A stretch of DNA of 45,439 bases from Actinacidiphila epipremni (lineage in GTDB: Bacteria > Actinomycetota > Actinomycetes > Streptomycetales > Streptomycetaceae), in assembly GCF_012034175.1 (NCBI RefSeq), contig NZ_JAATEJ010000042.1, positions 1 through 45,439 of the forward strand, in the 5' to 3' direction. The number at the start of each line of letters is the position of its first letter. Position 1 is the first letter of the stretch. Below are positions 14,437 to 21,509 of this stretch, piece by piece. Under the pieces are notes generated by a model, which was not told the origin of the DNA, did not search any database, and saw only the letters and a program-made list of their open reading frames with translations. Both the position numbers and the translations under genes were made by a program.

Positions 14437-15348
14437 ATGGCACATCCGATCGAGAGGCGGCACGTGAGGCAAGGGCTCCGCGCAGCGCGGTCCACGCGAA
14501 GGCCGCAGGCCGCGCTGGGCGCGCTGGCGCTCGCCGTGGCGGTGGGCGTGCTCGGCACGCTGGCCGGCTGCACGGGCGGCGGCTCGACCGGCGACGGCAA
14601 CGACGACAAGTCCTCGCAGCTCTCCGGCGACGAGGATCTGGCGTCCGCCCCGCCCGGCAAGTACAAAACGCTGCCGCAGCCGTGCATCGCGGTCGACCTG
14701 GACACGCTCAAGGCCCTGGTCCCGGGCGCCAGGACCTACGACGGCACGGAGTCGCTGACGTACGACACCGACCGCCGGGTGGGGTGCAGCTGGCAGGCCA
14801 AGGGGCCGGACGGCGCCGACCGCTCGCTGGTGATCGACATGGAGCGGGTCGTCTCCTACGACCCGGCGGTCAGCGACGAGGTCGAGGCCAAGACGCAGTA
14901 CGACCAGCAGGTCGCCGACGCCCAGATCCCCCCGCTGCCGCTGCCCGGCGCGACGACGTCCCCGCCCGCGAGCACCTCCACCCCGACGAGCACCCCGACG
15001 TCCGCCACCCCCGGCGGCACCGACGGCCCCGGCACCTCGACCGGCCCCGGCGACAACGGCACCGGCGGCACCGGTGACGGCGGCGGCAGCGACACCGCCG
15101 GCAAGGACTACGGCCCGCGCCGGCTGACGGACGTCGGCAACGCCGCCTTCATCTACGACACCGTCAAGCAGCCCAAGAGCGGCGCGCGCCGCGATGTGAC
15201 GTTGGTCTTCCGGACCGCCAATGTCCTGGTGACCATCCACTACGGCCAGGCCGCCCCGCCCGCCGCCACCGCCCCGCCGCAACCGGCTGACCTGCAAGAA
15301 GACACCGAAAAGGTGGCCCAGCAGCTGGAGAAGAAGGTCGAGGGCTGA
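14437..15348 (+). CDS. DUF3558-type lipoprotein (first of tandem pair)
   Basis: About 303 residues, with a basic n-region, a hydrophobic segment (ALGALALAVAVGVLGTLAGC) and lipobox LAGC, so the mature protein is a membrane-anchored lipoprotein. The globular part starts PPGKYKTLPQPCIAVDLDTLKALVPGA and includes GCSW; the paired Cys and the 'LPxPC...L..LVPGA' opening resemble DUF3558 family lipoproteins. A Thr/Ser/Pro/Gly-rich insertion (about residues 175-225) splits this domain from a C-terminal part with GNAAFIYDT and LVFRTANVLVTIHY. ATG 14437 (AGGGAC upstream) and GTG 14464 (GAGAGG upstream) are both plausible starts. It is followed by a paralogue 94 bp downstream. The function of the family is unknown. 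Confidence 0.78.
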   Translation: MAHPIERRHVRQGLRAARSTRRPQAALGALALAVAVGVLGTLAGCTGGGSTGDGNDDKSSQLSGDEDLASAPPGKYKTLPQPCIAVDLDTLKALVPGARTYDGTESLTYDTDRRVGCSWQAKGPDGADRSLVIDMERVVSYDPAVSDEVEAKTQYDQQVADAQIPPLPLPGATTSPPASTSTPTSTPTSATPGGTDGPGTSTGPGDNGTGGTGDGGGSDTAGKDYGPRRLTDVGNAAFIYDTVKQPKSGARRDVTLVFRTANVLVTIHYGQAAPPAATAPPQPADLQEDTEKVAQQLEKKVEG

Positions 15349-15442
15349 GCAGCCGACGTCCGGGGCGCCCACCGGCGACCCCTTAGGGTGGAGGGCCGAA
15401 CGGCCGTACAGGCACCCCGCACGAGGACTGGATCCCGGGACC

Positions 15443-16207
15443 ATGGAACGACGACGCACCGCACCGCGCCGGGCCCTGCTGCTGGCGTGCGCCGCGGCCG
15501 TCCCCGCGCTGCTGCTCGCCGGCTGCTCCTCCGGCGGCTCCGATTCAGGCTCGGGTTCGGGCTCCGGCTCCGGCTCGAGCTCCGCCGGCAAAAGCACCAC
15601 GGCCGGTACGAACGGCAAGAGCACCGGCGCCACAAGCACCTCCGCCGGGCAGAGCGCGACCCGGACCCCCGCCCCGGGCAAGTTCGCGACCCTCCCCGAC
15701 GCCTGCACCTCCGTCGGCAAGGCCACCGTCACCGCGCTCGTCCCCAAGGCGAAGTCCGCAGCCGGCACACCGACCGACGCCGACGCCGCCGACCACACCC
15801 GCAGCGGCTGCTCCTGGACCGGCAACGGCGCGGACGGCTACCAGTACCGCTGGCTCGCCGTCACCCTCCAGCGCTTCGACGCCACGCCGACCTCCTCCGC
15901 CGAGGACCAGGCGAAGGAACGGTTCGCCGGCCAGGTCGCCACCCTGGGCAAGACGCCGGGCGCCGCCACCACCGCGGTCACCGGCGTGGGCGACCAGGCC
16001 ACGACGGTCGCCGCGAAGGCCACCGTCGTCAAGGTCACCTCGCAGAACGCCACGCTCCTGGCCCGTACCGGCAACGTCGTGGTGATCGTCGAGTACAACG
16101 GCGCGGGCCTCGAAGGCAAGAAGAACCCGACCGCGGCCGACGTCGACAGCGGGGCGCTGCGCGCCGCCAAGGACGCGGTCGCGGCGATCGCGGCGGCGAA
16201 CGCGTAA
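15443..16207 (+). CDS. DUF3558-type lipoprotein (second of tandem pair)
   Basis: A 254-residue lipoprotein: MERRRTAPRR n-region, hydrophobic core and lipobox LAGC at about residue 28, then a Ser/Gly repeat linker (about 29-75). The domain opens APGKFATLPDACTSVGKATVTALVPKA and contains SGCSWTG, matching the preceding gene's PGKYKTLP...C...LVPGA and GCSW blocks, so the two are paralogues. GVGDQATTV and LARTGNVVVIVEY parallel the GNAAFIY and TANVLVTIHY segments of the neighbour. It lacks the neighbour's internal low-complexity insertion. The DUF2637 membrane-protein gene follows after 130 bp on the same strand. No enzyme motif is visible; a cell-surface or ligand-binding role is only inferred. 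Confidence 0.82.
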   Translation: MERRRTAPRRALLLACAAAVPALLLAGCSSGGSDSGSGSGSGSGSSSAGKSTTAGTNGKSTGATSTSAGQSATRTPAPGKFATLPDACTSVGKATVTALVPKAKSAAGTPTDADAADHTRSGCSWTGNGADGYQYRWLAVTLQRFDATPTSSAEDQAKERFAGQVATLGKTPGAATTAVTGVGDQATTVAAKATVVKVTSQNATLLARTGNVVVIVEYNGAGLEGKKNPTAADVDSGALRAAKDAVAAIAAANA

Positions 16208-16337
16208 CAAACCCCGCCCCGCCCGTCCGTAATCCGGCGCCAATCCGTACGTTTGTCCGGCCGGGAACGCCGTCCGGCCGACATCCGGGTGTGGCAGGCT
16301 GGGGCGGCCAGTTGCCGAGTCGCAGGAGGGGTCGCGG

Positions 16338-17981
16338 GTGGCCGCGATACGTTTGACCAAGACTCACCGCATATTGGTCGGGGTGGTCATCACCGGTGCC
16401 GTCATCATCGCCGGCATCGGCTTCGCCGGTTCCTACGCCGCCGTGCGCACGCTCGCACTGCACAAAGGTTTCGGCTGGTTCGCCAACGTCTTCCCGATCG
16501 GCGTGGACGCGGGCATCGTCGTGCTGCTCGCCCTGGACCTGCTGCTGACCTGGCTGCGGATCCCCTTCCCGCTGCTGCGGCAGACCGCGTGGCTGCTGAC
16601 CGCCGCGACCATCGCCTTCAACGGCGCCGCGGCCTGGCCGGACGCGCTGGGCGTGGGCATGCACGCGATCATCCCGGTGCTGTTCGTGGTGTCGGTGGAG
16701 GCCGCGCGGCACGCGATCGGCCGGATCGCCGACATCACCGCCGACAAGCACATGGAGGGCGTCCGCTTCACCCGCTGGCTGCTCGCGCCCTTCCCCACCT
16801 TCCGGCTGTGGCGGCGCATGAAGCTGTGGGAGCTGCGGTCGTACGAGGAGGTCATCCGGCGCGAGCAGGACCGGCTGGTCTACCGGGCGCGGCTGCGGGC
16901 CCGCTACGGCGTCGCGTGGCGCCGCAGGGCGCCCGTCGAGGCGATCATGCCGCTGCGGCTGGCGAAGTACGGCGTGCCGCTGTCGGAGACGGGCGACGCA
17001 GGGCTCGCGGCGGCCGGCATCGAGCCGCTGGGGGCGATGGAGCTGACCGCGGGGCAGGCCGTCGCGGAGGAGGCCGCCGCTGCCGAGGGCGCGACGCCCG
17101 CGGTGACGGCGGGGCCGGCAGCAGCGGGCGTGCCCGCCGCGGTGGCCGGTGCCGCCGCCTCGGCCTCGCCCGCCGCCTCCCCCGCCGCCGAGCCGCAGCA
17201 CGCCGAGCCCGCGGACATCCCCGAGCCGCTGTACGCCGAGCAGGTGTACGGCCACCCGTACGACCCGCGGTTCGACCCGCGCTACGACCCGAACTTCGAC
17301 CCGCGCTACGACCCCAGGTACGACCCGCGGTACGCCTACGACCAGCAGCAGGCCCAGCTCCAGCAGTTCCAGGCCGGCAACCACGACAGCCCCTGGTTCG
17401 CCTCCCAGCAGCTGCCGCAGCAGGTCGGCCCGGGCGGTGTGCCGCAGGGCCCCGCGGCGGAGCCGGAGCCGGTGGCGCAGGTCATGGTGCCGTCCGGGCC
17501 CGAGCGCACCCGGCCGCTGGGCGGCGGCGCGGGCGTGAACGGCGCGGGCGCTGTGAACGGCGTGAACGGCAACCTCGGCCGTACGATCCCGGGCCCGCGC
17601 GCCGAGGAGTACCCGGCGCACGCCCAGCAGCCCGTACCGGCCCAGCAGCCGCAGCCGCAGCCTCAGTTCCAGCCCCAGGCGCAGGCTCCCCAGCCCCAGG
17701 CCCCGCAGCCCGAGCCGGCCGCCGAGCCCGATGCGGAGCCGGCCCCCGTACCCGCACCCGCGCTGGACATCCCGGAGGGCGTCTCCGTCGAGGAGGCGTA
17801 CTTCGCCGCGTACCGCCAGTACGTCCGCGAGCAGGGCCACTTCCCCAACGCCCGGCAGTTCGCCCGCTACCTGCCGAGCCTCTACGGCGGCACGGCCCCC
17901 GAGGAGCGGGACCTGGTCGCGACGATCCGCGACATGCGCTACCGCTTCCAGTCGGAGGCCGACACCGAGCACATCCCGTAA
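16338..17981 (+). CDS. DUF2637 (SpdB-like) membrane protein with long disordered tail
   Basis: The 547-residue protein starts at GTG 16338 after AGGAGGGG (16324-16331). The N-terminal 125 residues hold four hydrophobic helices (about 10-33, 48-72, 80-98 and 102-120), matching the DUF2637 family, which includes the SpdB spread proteins of Streptomyces plasmids; chromosomal members are common. A basic cytoplasmic segment (about 130-215) follows. Residues of about 235-465 are Ala/Gln/Pro-rich and disordered, including six four-residue (Y/F)DP(R/N) repeats at about 308-331. The C-terminal segment (about 478-545; SVEEAYFAAYRQYVREQGHFPNARQFARYL) looks like a helical DNA- or protein-binding domain. 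The function on chromosomes is unknown; no plasmid transfer genes are nearby. Confidence 0.82.
   Translation: MAAIRLTKTHRILVGVVITGAVIIAGIGFAGSYAAVRTLALHKGFGWFANVFPIGVDAGIVVLLALDLLLTWLRIPFPLLRQTAWLLTAATIAFNGAAAWPDALGVGMHAIIPVLFVVSVEAARHAIGRIADITADKHMEGVRFTRWLLAPFPTFRLWRRMKLWELRSYEEVIRREQDRLVYRARLRARYGVAWRRRAPVEAIMPLRLAKYGVPLSETGDAGLAAAGIEPLGAMELTAGQAVAEEAAAAEGATPAVTAGPAAAGVPAAVAGAAASASPAASPAAEPQHAEPADIPEPLYAEQVYGHPYDPRFDPRYDPNFDPRYDPRYDPRYAYDQQQAQLQQFQAGNHDSPWFASQQLPQQVGPGGVPQGPAAEPEPVAQVMVPSGPERTRPLGGGAGVNGAGAVNGVNGNLGRTIPGPRAEEYPAHAQQPVPAQQPQPQPQFQPQAQAPQPQAPQPEPAAEPDAEPAPVPAPALDIPEGVSVEEAYFAAYRQYVREQGHFPNARQFARYLPSLYGGTAPEERDLVATIRDMRYRFQSEADTEHIP
17259..17330 (+). repeat. Six 12-bp tandem repeats encoding (Y/F)DP(R/N)
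   Basis: Six in-frame units, YDPR, FDPR, YDPN, FDPR, YDPR and YDPR, follow each other without gaps inside the disordered part of the DUF2637 protein. Codons vary between units, so the peptide repeat is probably selected rather than recent slippage. Confidence 0.8.
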
Positions 17982-18034
17982 AGCCCGAGGACGCAAGCCC
18001 CGGCGCGGACAGCCGGTGGCCGAGCGGCGGACAG

Positions 18035-18075
18035 GCCGAAGGCCCGGGCGGACACGGTCCGCGCGGGCCTTCGGC
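18035..18075. terminator. Bidirectional hairpin terminator
   Basis: GCCGAAGGCCCG (18035-18046) pairs with CGGGCCTTCGGC (18064-18075); after one G-G mismatch the stem continues with GCGGAC/GTCCGC around loop ACG. It lies between convergent stops at 17981 and 18096. Confidence 0.75.
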
Positions 18076-18095
18076 ATGTGCCGCCAAGGGCGGTG

Positions 18096-19361
18096 CTACG
18101 GGCGGGCGATGACGCCCGTCGGCTGGAGCGGCTCGTACCCCTGCGCCAGCAGCTCCGCGGTCACCGTGACGGGGCCGGGAGCGCCGGCCACGCAGGTGAC
18201 GGTGAAGGGCGTGCTGTAGGTGCCGCCGGGCGCCAGGTCGACGGCGGAGGGCGGGGTGATGTCGGCGGTGAGCGTGCCGCCGGTGCCCGAGGTGAGCGTG
18301 ACGGGCGAGCCGTTGGCGGTCACCGTCACGTCGCCGGGGGTGAGGCCGCCGGGGCCGGACAGCACCAGCCGGGTGCCGACCTGGCTGTAGTACGGGCCGT
18401 CGGCCGGGCTGGTGAAGGTGATGGTGCCCTGGAGCGAGCAGGGCTGGCCGCCACCGCCACCCCCGCCGCCGCCACCGCCGCGCACGGCGGACGCGGTGTC
18501 CGCGCTGCCGACCCGGGCCGGCGGCGTGTCCGGCATGCCCCACGTGCCGGGGCCGGTGGGCTTGCCCGGGGTCCCGGGGTTGCCGGTGACGCTGATACGG
18601 CCCTTCGCGACGCCGTCGACGGTGAAGTCGTAGACCGTGCCGTTGACGGTGAGGTTGTCGACGTAGGTGTCCAGGCTCGCGCTCGCGTCGCCGAGCCGCC
18701 CGACGTTGGCGATCACGCCGATCGCCCCGTCGGTGGCGGCGTTGCAGGTGGTGGCGTAGTCGCTGAACGGGTGGTCGCTGCCGGCCGCGAACGGCCCGAC
18801 CGCGCGGGAGGTGCGCCACAGGGCGGCGCCGCCGGCGTCGAAGTGCCGCCAGGTGTCGGCGACGGCGCCGGTGCGGCCCTGCGTGTCGGTGGCCAGCTGC
18901 GGCTGGAAGCTGAGCGTGGTGAAGGCGCCCTGGCAGAAGCCGGGCAGCTGCAGGTTCGCGCCGTAGGGGATCGCGGAGGGCGTGGAGGTCCAGCTGCGCA
19001 CGTACATGTCGTACGACAGGGTGCTCGCGCCGATCGCGCTGAACGGCACGACCTGGCTGTAGTAGTGCGCGGCCTGCGACTGCTGGGCCTGGGGGGCGCC
19101 GGCGACGGACAGGTGGAGGCTGCCGTTGAAGCGCACCGGGTCGGCGAACGGCGAGACCTCCTGCACGCCGAAGGGGCGCCCGGCGTTGCCCGGGTCGTCC
19201 TGGAGGCGCAGCCAGGGGCCTTGCGGGCCGAGCTGGGCGGCGGTGACCCGCTGGTGGACGACGGGCGCCGCGGACGCGGTCCCGGCGGCGAGGAGGACGG
19301 GCGCGGCCACCACGGCCGCGGCGGTGACGGACGCGGCGAGGCGCGTGGTGAGGCGGGGCAT
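18096..19361 (-). CDS. Secreted protein of unknown function with poly-Gly linker
   Basis: A 421-residue precursor with a clear Sec signal peptide (MPRLTTRLAASVTAAAVVAAPVLLAAGTASAA, cleavage near residue 31). Residues of about 33-265 look like an all-beta extracellular domain (PWLRLQDDPGNAGRPFGVQEV near the start, VDNLTVNGTVYDFTV near the end) with lectin/laminin-like character. A linker with 11 consecutive Gly residues (about 305-315) follows, then an Ig-like domain with FTSPADGPYYSQVGTRLVLSGPGG and a final CxxxPGPVTVTAEL strand. Four Cys residues would allow two disulfides. I do not recognise the family and see no catalytic motif. The start at ATG 19361 has GGGAG upstream. It is monocistronic, flanked by hairpins. 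Confidence 0.8.
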   Translation of the reverse strand: MPRLTTRLAASVTAAAVVAAPVLLAAGTASAAPVVHQRVTAAQLGPQGPWLRLQDDPGNAGRPFGVQEVSPFADPVRFNGSLHLSVAGAPQAQQSQAAHYYSQVVPFSAIGASTLSYDMYVRSWTSTPSAIPYGANLQLPGFCQGAFTTLSFQPQLATDTQGRTGAVADTWRHFDAGGAALWRTSRAVGPFAAGSDHPFSDYATTCNAATDGAIGVIANVGRLGDASASLDTYVDNLTVNGTVYDFTVDGVAKGRISVTGNPGTPGKPTGPGTWGMPDTPPARVGSADTASAVRGGGGGGGGGGGQPCSLQGTITFTSPADGPYYSQVGTRLVLSGPGGLTPGDVTVTANGSPVTLTSGTGGTLTADITPPSAVDLAPGGTYSTPFTVTCVAGAPGPVTVTAELLAQGYEPLQPTGVIARP

Positions 19362-19472
19362 ACGGCAGGGCTCCCATCGAGCGGTCCGGCAAAAGGGAAC
19401 CTATGAGTCCCTCCCGGCCGCGCCCGCGACGCCCACACCTCGCGTTTCTCACCCGCCCGGCCGCCGAAAAAC

Positions 19473-19522
19473 GCCCGTACGGAGCCTGCCCGGCCGCCGG
19501 CGCGGGCGGGCTCCGTACGGGC
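19473..19522 (-). terminator. Intrinsic terminator of lysS
   Basis: GCCCGTACGGAGCC (19473-19486) and GGCTCCGTACGGGC (19509-19522) are perfect 14-bp arms; an inner GCCCG/CGGGC stem extends the hairpin. On the minus strand it is followed by a run of five T, unusual for this GC-rich DNA, 9 bp after the lysS stop. Confidence 0.8.
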
Positions 19523-19530
19523 CGGGAGGC

Positions 19531-21261
19531 TCAGCCGCCGAAGCCCAGCAGGGTGCGGACCCGGTCCTGGCCCACCGCGAGCAGCAGGGTGGGCAGCCGC
19601 GGCCCGGTGTCGCGGCCGACCAGCAGCTCGTACAGCAGCGCGAAGAACGACCGCTGGGCGACCTTCAGCTCCGGTGTGGGCTTGGCGTCCGGCGCCAGGC
19701 CCGCCTGGATCTTCGGCACCGCGTAGACCAGCGTCGTCAGCCCGTCCAGCGACCAGTGCGAGGCCAGCCCGTCGGCCAGCAGCTTCAGCGCCCCGCGGTC
19801 GCTGTCGTCCAGCGCCGCCAGCCGCTCGGTGTCGGGTTCGGCCCGCACCACCGTGCGCTGCTCGGCGGGCACCTGGGTGGTGATCCACGCCTCGGCCCGG
19901 TCCAGCCGCGGCCGGACCTCGTCCAGCGAGGCCAGCGGGCGCTCCGGGTCCAGCTCGGACAGGATCCGCAGCGTCTGCGCCTGCGCCCCGGCGGTGATGT
20001 CGGCGACCGACGCCAGCGTCCGGTACGGCATCGGCCGCGGGGTGCGCGGCAGCTCACCGGCGGCGGTGCCGACGGCGCGGGAGTACGCGGCGGCGTCGGC
20101 GGGCAGCACCGTGCCGTCCTCGACCTTGCGCGTCAGCGCGTCCCACTCGTCGTAGAGCCGCTGGATCTCCTGGTCGAAGGCGATCTTGAAGGACTGGTTG
20201 GGGCGGCGCCGCGCGTACAGCCAGCGCAGGAGCTGCGGCTCCATGATCCGCAGCGCGTCCTCGGGCACCGGCACCCCGCCCTTGGAGGAGGACATCTTCG
20301 CCATCCCGGAGATGCCGACGAAGGCGTACATCGGCCCGATGGGCTGCTCCCCGCCGAAGATCGGCCCGACGATCTGCCCGCCGACCTGGAAGGACGAGCC
20401 GGGCGAGCTGTGGTCGACGCCGGACGGCTCGAAGACCACGCCTTCGTACGCCCAGCGCATCGGCCAGTCGACCTTCCACACCAGCTTGCCGCGGTTGAAC
20501 TCGCTCAGCCGCACCGTCTCGCCGGCGCCGCACGTGCAGGTGTACGTCAGCTCGGTCGTCTTGTCGTCGTAGGCGGTGACGGTGGTGAAGTCCTTGCCGC
20601 ACTCCACGCAGTAGGGCTTGTACGGGTAGTAGGCCGAGCCGCTTCCGCTGCCGTCGTCCTCGGCGGCGGCGCCGGAGCCCTCCGCCGCGGCGATCTCCGC
20701 CTCGTCCAGCGGCTTGTTCTGCTGGTTCTGCTTGGCGGGCGCCTTCTTCGTGCGGTACTGCGCGAGGATCGCGTCGATGTCGGCGCGGTGCCGCATGGCG
20801 TGCAGGATCTGCTCGCGGTAGGCGCCCGAGGTGTACTGCGCCGTCTGGCTGATCGGGTCGTACGCGACGCCGAGCGCGGCGAGCGAGGCCGCCATCTGGG
20901 CCTTGAAGTGCTCCGCCCAGTTCGGGTACGGCGAGCCGGCGGGCGCCGGCACCGACGTCAGCGGCTTGCCGATGTGCTCGGCCCACGACGGGTCGACGCC
21001 CGCGACGCCGTTCGGCACCTTGCGGTACCGGTCGTAGTCGTCCCAGGAGATCAGGTGCCGCACCTCGTGTCCGCGGCGGCGGATCTCGTCGGCCACCAGG
21101 TGGGGTGTCATGACCTCGCGCAGGTTGCCCAGGTGGATCGGGCCGGAGGGGCTGAGGCCGGACGCGACGACGACGGTTTTCCCGGGTGCGCGGCGCTCCG
21201 ACTCGGCGATGACGTCGTCCGCGAAACGGGAGACCCAGTCGGTCTCGGTGCTGCCAGCCAC
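19531..21261 (-). CDS. lysS: Lysyl-tRNA synthetase, class I
   Basis: A 576-residue class I LysRS, the archaeal-type enzyme rather than the usual bacterial class II form. SGLSPSGPIHLGNLREV carries the HIGH-equivalent and GMAKMSSSKGGVP the KMSKS-equivalent. A Cys-rich insertion (YCVECGKD...YTCTCGAGE, about residues 213-250) resembles a zinc knuckle. The GTG start at 21261 is preceded by AGGAAGGAA at good spacing; in-frame sequence further upstream is not LysRS-like. It charges tRNA-Lys in the cytoplasm. It is divergent from argS across 248 bp that hold two DnaA boxes, and ends at a T-rich terminator. A second, class II LysRS elsewhere in the genome would be expected from what I know of streptomycetes, but cannot be seen here. 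Confidence 0.96.
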   Translation of the reverse strand: MAGSTETDWVSRFADDVIAESERRAPGKTVVVASGLSPSGPIHLGNLREVMTPHLVADEIRRRGHEVRHLISWDDYDRYRKVPNGVAGVDPSWAEHIGKPLTSVPAPAGSPYPNWAEHFKAQMAASLAALGVAYDPISQTAQYTSGAYREQILHAMRHRADIDAILAQYRTKKAPAKQNQQNKPLDEAEIAAAEGSGAAAEDDGSGSGSAYYPYKPYCVECGKDFTTVTAYDDKTTELTYTCTCGAGETVRLSEFNRGKLVWKVDWPMRWAYEGVVFEPSGVDHSSPGSSFQVGGQIVGPIFGGEQPIGPMYAFVGISGMAKMSSSKGGVPVPEDALRIMEPQLLRWLYARRRPNQSFKIAFDQEIQRLYDEWDALTRKVEDGTVLPADAAAYSRAVGTAAGELPRTPRPMPYRTLASVADITAGAQAQTLRILSELDPERPLASLDEVRPRLDRAEAWITTQVPAEQRTVVRAEPDTERLAALDDSDRGALKLLADGLASHWSLDGLTTLVYAVPKIQAGLAPDAKPTPELKVAQRSFFALLYELLVGRDTGPRLPTLLLAVGQDRVRTLLGFGG

Positions 21262-21350
21262 GGCTCGTTCCTTCCTGGTCCGCGGGGCCGCCCCTGAGGC
21301 GCCCCGGCCGTTCCAGTCTCCCAGACCCGCGCTCCCCGCCACGCCCGCCC

Positions 21351-21359
21351 TGTGGACAA
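21351..21359 (-). promoter_or_regulatory. DnaA box (TTGTCCACA)
   Basis: TGTGGACAA on the plus strand reads TTGTCCACA on the minus strand, the DnaA box form preferred in streptomycete origins. It lies in the lysS-argS divergent intergenic region, exactly 30 bp from a second box in the same orientation. Confidence 0.65.
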
Positions 21360-21380
21360 CCGGCCGTCCCACGCGCCCCC

Positions 21381-21389
21381 TGTGGATAA
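21381..21389 (-). promoter_or_regulatory. DnaA box (TTATCCACA)
   Basis: TGTGGATAA on the plus strand reads TTATCCACA on the minus strand, the canonical bacterial DnaA consensus. Both boxes share the context CCTGTGGAYAACC and face the same way, consistent with cooperative binding on one DNA face. Confidence 0.65.
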
Positions 21390-21509
21390 CCCGCTCGCCC
21401 CGACCGGCGGCCGTGGGAGACTGGGACGGTTGAACCCTAGGTTTCAAGGCGGCCCCACGGCCACACCTTTGAACCGCCCCCGATCCCGACACACGAAACG
21501 GCACCTTTC

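Noticed and set aside
13021..15348. 775-codon open frame running antisense through rtcB into the lipoprotein gene
   Set aside because: Only its last 300 codons match a lipoprotein; the rest is antisense to the well-supported rtcB gene and is a GC-bias artefact.
16338..17981. Integrated plasmid or conjugative element around the SpdB-like gene
   Set aside because: No tra, rep, integrase or attachment-site repeats are present, and chromosomal DUF2637 proteins are common.
18462..18480. Poly-Gly tract as a possible frameshift or sequencing error
   Set aside because: Reading frame continues with domain-like sequence on both sides, so it is a linker.
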